From the NCBI GenBank assembly GCA_045590215.1, contig JAZNQO010000021.1, positions 1 to 12,342 of the forward strand: 12,342 nucleotides of DNA, given 5' to 3'. Each line of letters begins with the position of its first letter. Position 1 is the first letter of the stretch. Both the position numbers and the translations under genes were made by a program. The notes beneath the pieces were generated by a model. The model was not told where the DNA came from. It saw nothing but the letters and a program-made list of their open reading frames with translations, and did not search any database. This document shows, piece after piece, positions 7,496 through 12,342 of the stretch. Source of the DNA: RUG563 sp045590215. GTDB taxonomy: Bacteria > Bacillota > Clostridia > Christensenellales > Aristaeellaceae.

Positions 7496-7496
7496 C

Positions 7497-7572
7497 TGGT
7501 GCACCATCAGGGACTCGAACCCGGGACACCCTGATTAAGAGTCAGGTGCTCTACCAACTGAGCTAATGGTGC
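7497..7572 (-). tRNA. tRNA-Lys (anticodon CUU)
   Basis: Minus-strand cloverleaf of 76 nt with encoded CCA. The acceptor GCACCAT/ATGGTGC is perfect and the D-arm GCTC/GAGC is normal. The anticodon stem CCTGA/TCAGG encloses the loop CTCTTAA, giving anticodon CTT, which reads AAG lysine codons. The T-loop is TTCGAGT. The T-stem CCGGG/CCCTG has one C-U mismatch at the second pair. The promoter is at 7594-7622 and the terminator is immediately downstream. Confidence 0.97.
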
Positions 7573-7593
7573 ATGTTCTCTCGAACATTGGTA

Positions 7594-7622
7594 ATCATAC
7601 TCCACTTTTTCATTCTTGTCAA
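7594..7622 (-). promoter_or_regulatory. Promoter of tRNA-Lys
   Basis: Minus strand: perfect TTGACA (7622-7617), 17-nt spacer, TATGAT (7599-7594). Transcription would start near 7587, about 15 nt before the mature tRNA. A short palindrome, ATGTTC-TCTC-GAACAT (7573-7588), fills that leader. Confidence 0.88.
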
Positions 7623-7656
7623 GTGTTAATTCTTCATGAATTTCATTTTCTTTCGG

Positions 7657-7685
7657 TTGACAGTGCCGGGGAATTTCGATACAAT
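7657..7685 (+). promoter_or_regulatory. Promoter of the glycosidase / Lgt-like operon
   Basis: Perfect TTGACA (7657-7662), 17-nt spacer, TACAAT (7680-7685). It lies 32 nt before the ATG at 7717, with the AAAGGTG ribosome site in between, and diverges from the tRNA-Lys promoter 34 bp away. Confidence 0.88.
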
Positions 7686-7716
7686 GAAAAATGTATTGAT
7701 CGAAAGGTGTTGAATC

Positions 7717-8604
7717 ATGTTGCACGCATTCAAAAGATTATGGATCGCCCTGTTTTTCCTGCTTTGCCTTGTGCCTTTTGCCATGGCGGAGGAGGCTTTT
7801 TCCCTGCCCATTGATTTTTCTCCCGGCAAGGAGCCTTCTGCGGAGGGGTATATCGGCGAATGGGAATATGTCGATCCTTCCATTCAGGTAAAAATCGAAA
7901 AAGGCCGGAAAGATGAGTGCGATTATTGGGTCGCCCGGATCAAGATCGCTCATCCCTCCCAGCTGCGCACCGCCGCTGCTGCCGGCTTTGATGAAGAATT
8001 CACCGTCAAGGCCACCCATCTGGCCGACAGGCAAAACGCTGTTCTGGCACTGGATGGCGATTATTTCTTCTATACCGGCTATGGCTATATCCTGCGCCAA
8101 GGGCAGCTGTTCCTCAATGAGCTTCGGGGCGATCATGACGTATTGGCCATTGACGAAGACGGCGATTTCCACATCTTCCCCGTGCCCACCGCCGGTACGG
8201 TAGGCGGCACGGTAAACGGCAAGCAGATCATCAACGCCATGCATTTTGGCCCTGCTTTGGTGGTCGATGGTGAAACCGGCGATTTCAAGGGGCTTGGCGA
8301 ATGGCTGTCTCCCGAAATCAAGCGGCAGCGTATGTGCATCGCCCAGACCGGGCCTTTGGAATATCTGGCCGTTTGCTGCGCCGGCCCTGCCCGCGGCTCC
8401 TATGGCATGGATATTTATCAGTTTGCCAATCTTGCCCAGGAATTGGGTGCAAAAACCGCCTATAATCTGGACGGCGGCGACTCCACTATCATGATTTTCA
8501 AGGGCGAAAAAATCAACGATCCCCAAAATAAGAGCACCAGAGACATCAGCGATATTATCTATTTTGCCTCCGCTTGGGACGGCAAAGAGGGGACGGAAGA
8601 ATGA
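7717..8604 (+). CDS. Secreted phosphodiester glycosidase (NAGPA domain) family protein
   Basis: Exported protein of 295 aa. Residues 1-24 form a signal peptide (KR, a long aromatic/Leu core, cleavage after AMA). The rest fits the NAGPA / phosphodiester glycosidase family, named after the mammalian enzyme that removes GlcNAc from a phosphodiester. Visible family motifs are LDGDYF (112-117), FGPALVVDGE (177-186), RMCIAQT (205-211), and the signature YNLDGGDST (249-257), where relatives usually have NLDGGGS. ATG at 7717 has AAAGGTG 7 nt upstream. The stop overlaps the ATG of the Lgt-like gene (ATGA), so translation of the pair is probably coupled. It may act on wall polymers or exopolysaccharide with phosphodiester-linked sugars; the real substrate is unknown. 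Confidence 0.9.
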   Translation: MLHAFKRLWIALFFLLCLVPFAMAEEAFSLPIDFSPGKEPSAEGYIGEWEYVDPSIQVKIEKGRKDECDYWVARIKIAHPSQLRTAAAAGFDEEFTVKATHLADRQNAVLALDGDYFFYTGYGYILRQGQLFLNELRGDHDVLAIDEDGDFHIFPVPTAGTVGGTVNGKQIINAMHFGPALVVDGETGDFKGLGEWLSPEIKRQRMCIAQTGPLEYLAVCCAGPARGSYGMDIYQFANLAQELGAKTAYNLDGGDSTIMIFKGEKINDPQNKSTRDISDIIYFASAWDGKEGTEE

Positions 8605-9521
8605 GCACGGCTTATCTCCTGCTTTTATTGGGCAGTGCCGCTTTGAGCACGCTGCTCTTTGCCCTTTGGCTGAAAAAAAGGCAGGGCAACATCTTTTGCG
8701 CTCTGCTTTCCCTGCCCCTTGGGATATTGCTTGGCACGGTGCTTTCCAAGGTTTTTTATTGTCTTTTGCTTTTTAATTCTCAATTGAAACGCTATGGCCT
8801 GGATGCCCTGCTGCGCACTAAATCAGCGGAGTTTTCCTTCTTTGGTGCTTGTGTTGGCGTGGTTTTAGCGGTGTGCCTTGCGGCAAAATGCTTCAAGCTG
8901 CCTATCGCAAAAACGCTGGATGCCTTTGCCCCCTGCGGTGCCTTGATGGTTGCCGCCGCCCGTGCCTTGGAATATCATTTGGGGTTGGTGGGGCTGGGTG
9001 CGGTGGTTCAGTCGGAAAGCCTGCAGTTTTTCCCCGTTGCCCTGTGGAGCGATGCCGCATACGGCTGGTTCTATGCCATTTTCATGCTGGAAGCATTCTT
9101 CGCCTTGCTTTGCTCCCTCATTTCCTTCCTGAAATCCCGGAAAGATGCTTTTGCCCCCGGCAGGGTTTTCTGCTTTACAGTATTTTTTCTGGCTCTGCCC
9201 CAGGTTTTCTGCGAAAGCCTGCGCAGCAAGTGCATGAAATGGGGCTTTGTGCGGATAGAGCAATTGCTCTGCGGCCTGCTGCTATTGGCTATCGTCGTGT
9301 ATGCCTGCCGCTTGTATCAGGGCAAGGGAAAATTCACCCCGGCTCTCCTTCTGCTTCCCTGCCTTTTGATGCTGGTAGCAGTGGAATTTCTGCTGGATAA
9401 GCCCATCTTCGGCACCTATCTGCCCAACTGGCTGTGCTACGCTTTTATGCTGGTTGTGCTGGGGCTCATGGCTTTCATTGCCTGCCTGGCTTTCGGACGG
9501 CTTAAACGCAATGCCGCATAA
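8601..9521 (+). CDS. Polytopic membrane protein, divergent Lgt-like (prolipoprotein diacylglyceryl transferase fold)
   Basis: Membrane protein of 306 aa with about seven or eight hydrophobic segments. The order of conserved blocks follows Lgt: SFFGACVGV (79-87) at the SFHGGLIG position; LDAFAPCGALMVAAARALEY (106-125) at the DxxAPxxxxGxxxGRxGN position; WFYAIFMLEAFFALL; and GRVFCFTVFFLALPQVFCESLRS with IEQLL (187-223) at the YGxxRFxxEFxR ... QxL end. By eye, the catalytic His (E. coli H103) is replaced by F81 and one essential Arg (R239) by Q201, while R121 (R143) and E205 (E243) remain; the GN after the Arg is lost. It is therefore a relative with changed or lost transferase activity. ATG at 8601 overlaps the glycosidase stop. 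Confidence 0.75.
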   Translation: MSTAYLLLLLGSAALSTLLFALWLKKRQGNIFCALLSLPLGILLGTVLSKVFYCLLLFNSQLKRYGLDALLRTKSAEFSFFGACVGVVLAVCLAAKCFKLPIAKTLDAFAPCGALMVAAARALEYHLGLVGLGAVVQSESLQFFPVALWSDAAYGWFYAIFMLEAFFALLCSLISFLKSRKDAFAPGRVFCFTVFFLALPQVFCESLRSKCMKWGFVRIEQLLCGLLLLAIVVYACRLYQGKGKFTPALLLLPCLLMLVAVEFLLDKPIFGTYLPNWLCYAFMLVVLGLMAFIACLAFGRLKRNAA

Positions 9522-9530
9522 ATCTTCACA

Positions 9531-9567
9531 ACGCAACATCTGTCATAGATGCTGCGTTTTTCTTCTT
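9531..9567 (+). terminator. Terminator of the glycosidase / Lgt-like operon
   Basis: ACGCAACATCT (9531-9541), loop GTCAT, AGATGCTGCGT (9547-9557): two 5-bp helices around one A-C mismatch, followed by TTTTTCTTCTT. It starts 10 nt after the Lgt-like stop. Its T-tract runs into the -35 of the next promoter. Confidence 0.82.
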
Positions 9568-9595
9568 GACGCAAATTGCTCCTATATGCTATAAA
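9566..9595 (+). promoter_or_regulatory. Promoter of the leucine-rich-repeat gene
   Basis: TTGACG (9566-9571), 18-nt spacer, TATAAA (9590-9595) with TG at 9587-9588 giving an extended -10. The start would be near 9602, leaving a leader of about 70 nt before the ATG at 9674. Confidence 0.75.
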
Positions 9596-9673
9596 TAATT
9601 GAAGTATATGTTCATTTAACAAAATCTGTTTTCCGTTTCACTCATGAAGACAACAGGAAAGGAACACCCGATT

Positions 9674-10561
9674 ATGAAAAAATGCCTGCTAATTATCCTT
9701 GCGCTATTGATGTTTATTTCAATAGCTTCTGCTGCAGAGACAGAGCCTGCCGTTTTCGGTTCGGTCTCCTTCCCAAAAGATGTAGAATACATCGACATGG
9801 GCGCACAAACAGTAGAAGATTGGGATGCTTTCATCAGTTTTCTTTCTGAATTTCCCAACCTGAAGAAAGTGGATATGTTTTCTACCACTGTTGAAAGAGC
9901 GCATATTCAGAAGCTGGAACAGCACTTCCCCGATATGAAATTCGGCTGGACCATTCATATCATCCGAGAACACTATGTCCGCACGGATCAGACAGCCTTT
10001 TCCACGCTGCATGGCTCCTGCTCCATGCACAGCAGCCGTGATTTGGAATTGCTGAAATACTGCACGGAAATGCTTGCTTTGGATATCGGTCATAATGATC
10101 TGACAGATATTACTTTCCTTCAAAACATGCCCAAACTTCGGGTACTGATTCTCGCCTGCAATGAAAATCTGCGCAACATTCAAGTGCTCAGCCAGTTGAA
10201 AGATCTGGAATATTTGGAATTATTCTCTTGCGCCGTCCGTGATATCACACCGCTGAAGGATTTGCCTCACCTGATGGATCTTAATATTTCCTATAATCAG
10301 CTCACCAAGTATTCCGTGCTCAACGAAATGCCCCAGCTCAAGCGGCTTTGGCTTCCGCAAAGTGGTGTGCCTGTATACGGCGAAAGCTTCATGCAGCTTC
10401 AGAAAGACCTGCCCAACACCCTCATCATGAACAAGGGACACCCCACCAATTACGGCTGGCGTGAAGGTAATCATTACGAAACCATCTACACCATGTTCCG
10501 TGCCAATGAATATATTCCCTTTGAAGATTCCTACCCCTTGGAAACAAAAACAACACCCTGA
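9674..10561 (+). CDS. Secreted leucine-rich-repeat protein
   Basis: Exported protein of 295 aa. The signal peptide is residues 1-20 (MKKCLLIILALLMFISIASA, cleavage before AETEP). After a non-repeat N-terminal part (21-125, including a weak repeat-like VEYIDMG ... LKKVDMFS segment) come about five 22-23 residue leucine-rich repeats from 133 to 230: MLALDIGHNDLTDITFLQ, LRVLILACNENLRNIQVL, LEYLELFSCAVRDITPL, LMDLNISYNQLTKYSVL and LKRLWL. The pattern LxxLxLxxNxLxDIxxL is of the SDS22/internalin kind, usually a binding scaffold. No LPXTG or membrane anchor follows, so the protein is probably released or held non-covalently. ATG at 9674 has AGGAAAGGA about 10 nt upstream. It has its own promoter and terminator, so it is monocistronic. 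Confidence 0.87.
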   Translation: MKKCLLIILALLMFISIASAAETEPAVFGSVSFPKDVEYIDMGAQTVEDWDAFISFLSEFPNLKKVDMFSTTVERAHIQKLEQHFPDMKFGWTIHIIREHYVRTDQTAFSTLHGSCSMHSSRDLELLKYCTEMLALDIGHNDLTDITFLQNMPKLRVLILACNENLRNIQVLSQLKDLEYLELFSCAVRDITPLKDLPHLMDLNISYNQLTKYSVLNEMPQLKRLWLPQSGVPVYGESFMQLQKDLPNTLIMNKGHPTNYGWREGNHYETIYTMFRANEYIPFEDSYPLETKTTP

Positions 10562-10572
10562 CAAAACCTTTC

Positions 10573-10615
10573 ACCGACTGCTTCCCTTTATCCTGCGGAA
10601 ACAGCCGGTTTTTTT
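10573..10615 (+). terminator. Terminator of the leucine-rich-repeat gene
   Basis: Long imperfect hairpin: ACCG / CGGT (10573-10576, 10606-10609), CTG / CAG (10578-10580, 10602-10604) and TTCC / GGAA (10582-10585, 10597-10600), separated by single mismatches, with an 11-nt loop. It is followed by an uninterrupted run of T to 10615 and starts 11 nt after the stop codon. Confidence 0.8.
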
Positions 10616-10719
10616 ATTCTTTCCTCTATCCATCGCTTTGTTTTTCTTTTTTTCGTCATTTGTTTCCTTATATCAGCCCGAAATGCGCAAATTCCGGCAA
10701 ATTTTCGCTGAAATAGGGC

Positions 10720-10748
10720 TACACAAATGGGAAAATTTCGTGTATAAT
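10720..10748 (+). promoter_or_regulatory. Promoter of the aldolase gene
   Basis: TACACA (10720-10725), 17-nt spacer, perfect TATAAT (10743-10748), then a leader of about 25 nt containing AAAGGAGG (10765-10772). The stretch 10616-10719 before it is T-rich and holds no gene or structure I can support. Confidence 0.75.
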
Positions 10749-10779
10749 ATTTCAGGACAAATTAAAGGAGGATGAAATT

Positions 10780-11745
10780 ATGCCTTTAGTCAACACCAAG
10801 GAAATGTTTAAGAAAGCCTACGAAGGCGGCTACGCCATTGGTGCTTTCAACGTTAACAACATGGAAATCGTGCAGGGCATCACCGAAGCTGCCAAAGCTG
10901 TGAACGCTCCTGTTATCCTGCAGGTCAGCAAGGGTGCCCGTGCCTATGCCAACCATACATACCTGGTCAAGATGGTAGAAGCTGCCGTTCAGGAAACCGG
11001 CCTGCCCATCGCCCTGCATCTGGACCACGGCCCCGATTTTGAAACCTGCAAGAGCTGCATCGACGGCGGCTTCACCTCCGTCATGATCGACGGCAGCCAC
11101 CTGTCCTTTGAAGATAACATCGCTCTGACCAAGAAGGTCGTTGATTACGCTCATGACCGCGGCGTGACCGTCGAAGGCGAACTGGGCCGTCTGGCCGGCG
11201 TGGAAGACGAAGTGCAGGTTTCTGCCGAAGATTCCAGCTATACCCGTCCCGAAGAAGTGGAAGAATTCGCCACCCGTACCGGCTGTGACTCCCTGGCCAT
11301 CGCCATCGGCACCAGCCACGGTGCTTTCAAGTTCACCGCCGCCCAGTGCACCCGGGACGAACGGGGCATCCTGGTTCCCCCGCCCCTGCGCTTTGACATT
11401 CTGGAAGAAGTCTCCAAGCGTCTGCCCGGCTTCCCCATCGTGCTGCACGGTGCTTCCTCTGTGCCCCAGGATTTCGTGAAGATCATCAACGAAAACGGCG
11501 GCAAAATGCCCGACGCCGTGGGTATTCCCGAAGAACAGCTGCGTAAAGCCGCTTCTATGGCCGTCTGCAAGATCAACATCGACAGCGACCTGCGCATCTC
11601 CTTCACCGCCATGATCCGCAAGCACCTCATGGAACATCCGGATCATTTCGACCCCCGTCAGTATCTCACCGACGCCCGCAAGGCTCTGGGCGAAATGGTG
11701 CAGCATAAGATCGTGAACGTGCTGGGCTCCAACGGCCACGCCTGA
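10780..11745 (+). CDS. fba: Class II fructose-bisphosphate aldolase
   Basis: Zinc-dependent cytoplasmic aldolase (321 aa) that splits fructose-1,6-bisphosphate to dihydroxyacetone phosphate and glyceraldehyde-3-phosphate in glycolysis and reverses this in gluconeogenesis. Key elements are all present: LHLDHG (catalytic D82, zinc ligand H83), GSHLSFEDN (106-113), VEGELG (E132, E134), IGTSHGAFKF (zinc ligand H180), VLHGASSVP (zinc ligand H223) and NIDSDLR (267-272, substrate phosphate and carbonyl region). Length is normal. ATG at 10780 has AAAGGAGG 7-8 nt upstream. Codon use is strongly biased to C-ending codons, more than in neighbouring genes, fitting high expression; the same bias opens a long spurious frame on the opposite strand. 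A paralogous tagatose or ketose bisphosphate aldolase is possible but less likely. Confidence 0.95.
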   Translation: MPLVNTKEMFKKAYEGGYAIGAFNVNNMEIVQGITEAAKAVNAPVILQVSKGARAYANHTYLVKMVEAAVQETGLPIALHLDHGPDFETCKSCIDGGFTSVMIDGSHLSFEDNIALTKKVVDYAHDRGVTVEGELGRLAGVEDEVQVSAEDSSYTRPEEVEEFATRTGCDSLAIAIGTSHGAFKFTAAQCTRDERGILVPPPLRFDILEEVSKRLPGFPIVLHGASSVPQDFVKIINENGGKMPDAVGIPEEQLRKAASMAVCKINIDSDLRISFTAMIRKHLMEHPDHFDPRQYLTDARKALGEMVQHKIVNVLGSNGHA

Positions 11746-11771
11746 TTGCGATTCTGACCAAAGCATTTCTC

Positions 11772-11802
11772 CCCCTGCTTTATTAATGGAGCAGGGGTTT
11801 TT
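11772..11802 (+). terminator. Terminator of the aldolase gene
   Basis: CCCCTGCT (11772-11779) / AGCAGGGG (11790-11797), perfect 8-bp stem with a 10-nt loop, followed by TTTTTCTTT. It begins 26 nt after the aldolase stop. The stretch from here to the tRNA-Val promoter (about 100 nt) holds nothing I recognise. Confidence 0.9.
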
Positions 11803-11901
11803 CTTTGCTCGCTTTTCCCTCTTTACCGCATCCATTACAGCCCAGCAGCTCGCCAACGCATCCTTTTTTCCTTATTTCTTACAAATTTGCAAAATTAGGG
11901 C

Positions 11902-11930
11902 TTGCGTTTTCCATTCACTTATGCTATAAT
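11902..11930 (+). promoter_or_regulatory. Promoter of tRNA-Val
   Basis: TTGCGT (11902-11907), 17-nt spacer, TATAAT (11925-11930) with TG at 11922-11923 (extended -10). The start would be near 11937, about 12 nt before the mature tRNA. Confidence 0.87.
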
Positions 11931-11948
11931 TCTTTTTGTTCCACGTTT

Positions 11949-12025
11949 GGGATTATAGCTCAGTTGGTTAGAGCACCACGTTGACATCGTGGGGGTCATA
12001 GGTTCGAGTCCTACTAATCCCACCA
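11949..12025 (+). tRNA. tRNA-Val (anticodon GAC)
   Basis: Cloverleaf of 77 nt with encoded CCA. The acceptor GGGATTA/TAATCCC is perfect, the D-arm is GCTC/GAGC, and the anticodon stem CCACG/CGTGG has loop TTGACAT, giving anticodon GAC, which reads GUC and GUU valine codons. The T-loop is TTCGAGT. The outermost T-stem pair is A-C (ATAGG/CCTAC). It is followed after 6 nt by a terminator, so it is a single-gene transcript. Its 3' third is repeated in degenerate form about 215 bp downstream. Confidence 0.97.
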
Positions 12026-12091
12026 GAAGAAACCACCCTTGATGGGTGGTTTTTTTGTGTGGATTGGAGGACGCAGAACCGTGGTCCCCAC
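11997..12091 (+). repeat. tRNA-tail repeat, copy A
   Basis: This segment begins in the T-arm of tRNA-Val (CATAGGTT) and continues through the acceptor 3' strand, the terminator, GGATTGGAGGACGC and GAACCGTGGTCCCCAC. It recurs at 12211-12306 with about nine substitutions and one 1-nt insertion. The terminator block and the following 40 nt differ at only two positions. The repeat period is 214-215 bp. Confidence 0.85.
12031..12057 (+). terminator. Terminator of tRNA-Val
   Basis: ACCACCC (12032-12038), loop TTGAT, GGGTGGT (12044-12050), followed by a run of T to 12056. It is the first of two nearly identical terminators; the second is at 12246-12271. Confidence 0.9.
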
Positions 12092-12101
12092 GATCGTGGG
12101 G
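12086..12101. repeat. Perfect 16-bp palindrome at the end of repeat copy A
   Basis: CCCCACGATCGTGGGG is self-complementary. Part of it (CCACG-ATCGTGGGGG) equals the tRNA-Val anticodon arm (CCACG TTGAC ATCGTGGGGG) with five loop bases missing. Copy B at the same place has CCCCACCACTGTTGGGG, still an imperfect inverted repeat. Confidence 0.6.
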
Positions 12102-12210
12102 GGGCCGGAGCTGAGCGCACCCAGTGGGTGATGAAGCGAGGCAAAGGCCCAATGAGCAAAGAATTTCCGGCAAGCGAAAACGAAGGCGGAAACCTATTGC
12201 GAATTGCGGA
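12102..12210. other. Spacer between repeat copies, no gene seen
   Basis: About 110 bp of purine-rich sequence on the plus strand. Both strands carry open frames, but none has a ribosome site or a believable protein; the frames run through tRNA and terminator sequence. It probably belongs to the same repeat unit, whose continuation is cut by the window edge. Confidence 0.5.
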
Positions 12211-12306
12211 CATAGGTTGGCGTCCTACGAATCCCATCAGAACAAAACCACCCTTGATGGGTGGTTTTTTTGTGCGGATTGGAGGACGCTGAACCGTGGT
12301 CCCCAC
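12211..12306 (+). repeat. tRNA-tail repeat, copy B with degenerate tRNA-Val 3' end
   Basis: This copy starts CATAGGTTGGCGTCCTAC, where the tRNA T-loop has become TTGGCGT, then GAATCCCATCA in place of TAATCCCACCA. No D-arm or anticodon arm precedes it, so it cannot be a tRNA. The homology continues through the terminator into GGATTGGAGGACGC and GAACCGTGGTCCCCAC, then fades toward the window edge. Confidence 0.85.
12246..12271 (+). terminator. Second copy of the tRNA-Val terminator
   Basis: ACCACCC (12247-12253), loop TTGAT, GGGTGGT (12259-12265) and seven T, identical to the hairpin at 12032-12056. It has no gene of its own upstream and exists as part of repeat copy B. Confidence 0.8.
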
Positions 12307-12342
12307 CACTGTTGGGGGGCGCAGTCCAGCGGCTTGCACAAG

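Noticed and set aside
10786..11856. A 356-codon open frame on the minus strand opposite the aldolase gene
   Set aside because: It is the shadow of a gene with strongly C/G-biased third positions; its product is low-complexity (Gly, His, Asp, Val rich), with no ribosome site.
12031..12271. CRISPR-like repeat
   Set aside because: Only two copies, unit over 200 bp, with terminators inside; no short regular repeats or cas genes.
11919..12339. Frames on both strands through tRNA-Val and the repeats, with a product resembling widely annotated 'GLEPMTPT...NQLSYNP' proteins
   Set aside because: These are antisense translations of a tRNA gene and terminators, a known source of false protein annotations.
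11949..12342. Integrated mobile element at tRNA-Val
   Set aside because: The duplicated tRNA 3' end fits the idea, but only about 185 bp separate the copies and there is no integrase or cargo in the window.

Overview
The window looks like chromosomal DNA of a Gram-positive-type member of the Clostridia (Bacillota). The evidence is the 16S rRNA fragment, near-consensus sigma-A promoters with 17-18 nt spacers, AAGGAGG-like ribosome binding sites, an S4-domain YlmH-type protein, an ECF sigma / zinc-finger anti-sigma pair and a class II aldolase. Parts of the 16S made me think of Christensenellales-like gut clostridia, but that is memory of sequence patterns, not a search. Nothing resembles a phage, plasmid, IS element or CRISPR array.

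Layout. Positions 1-1134 (minus strand) hold the 5' part of a 16S rRNA gene, its leader and a strong rrn promoter. Positions 1178-4065 (minus) form a compact four-gene unit: HAD-IIA phosphatase, DUF1653 protein, ECF sigma factor, and an anti-sigma factor with an extracytoplasmic DUF4349 domain. It has its own promoter and terminator. The sigma gene has no usual start codon; the best start is an ATC behind a strong Shine-Dalgarno sequence. Divergently, 4078-5691 (plus) encodes a YlmH-like S4 protein and an amidohydrolase. A small minus-strand gene (88 aa, Cys/Asn/Tyr-rich) lies at 5743-6009.

Positions 6158-10561 (plus) are rich in envelope and secreted proteins. They are a bacterial SH3-repeat protein, a phosphodiester glycosidase overlapping by ATGA with a divergent Lgt-like membrane protein, and a secreted leucine-rich-repeat protein. 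A minus-strand tRNA-Lys(CUU) is embedded among them and shares a palindromic terminator with the SH3 gene. Positions 10720-11802 hold a strongly expressed-looking fructose-bisphosphate aldolase transcription unit.

The right end (11902-12342) has tRNA-Val(GAC) with promoter and terminator, followed by a degenerate second copy of the tRNA 3' end, its terminator and about 40 bp of flank, at a period of about 215 bp. This is a non-coding repeat seeded on the tRNA tail.

Most transcription units can be bounded by readable promoters and terminators. The items most worth pursuing are the ATC-start sigma factor, the glycosidase/Lgt-like pair with substituted catalytic residues, the tRNA-tail repeat, and the small Cys-rich gene. 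I see no complete novel defence or mobile system.
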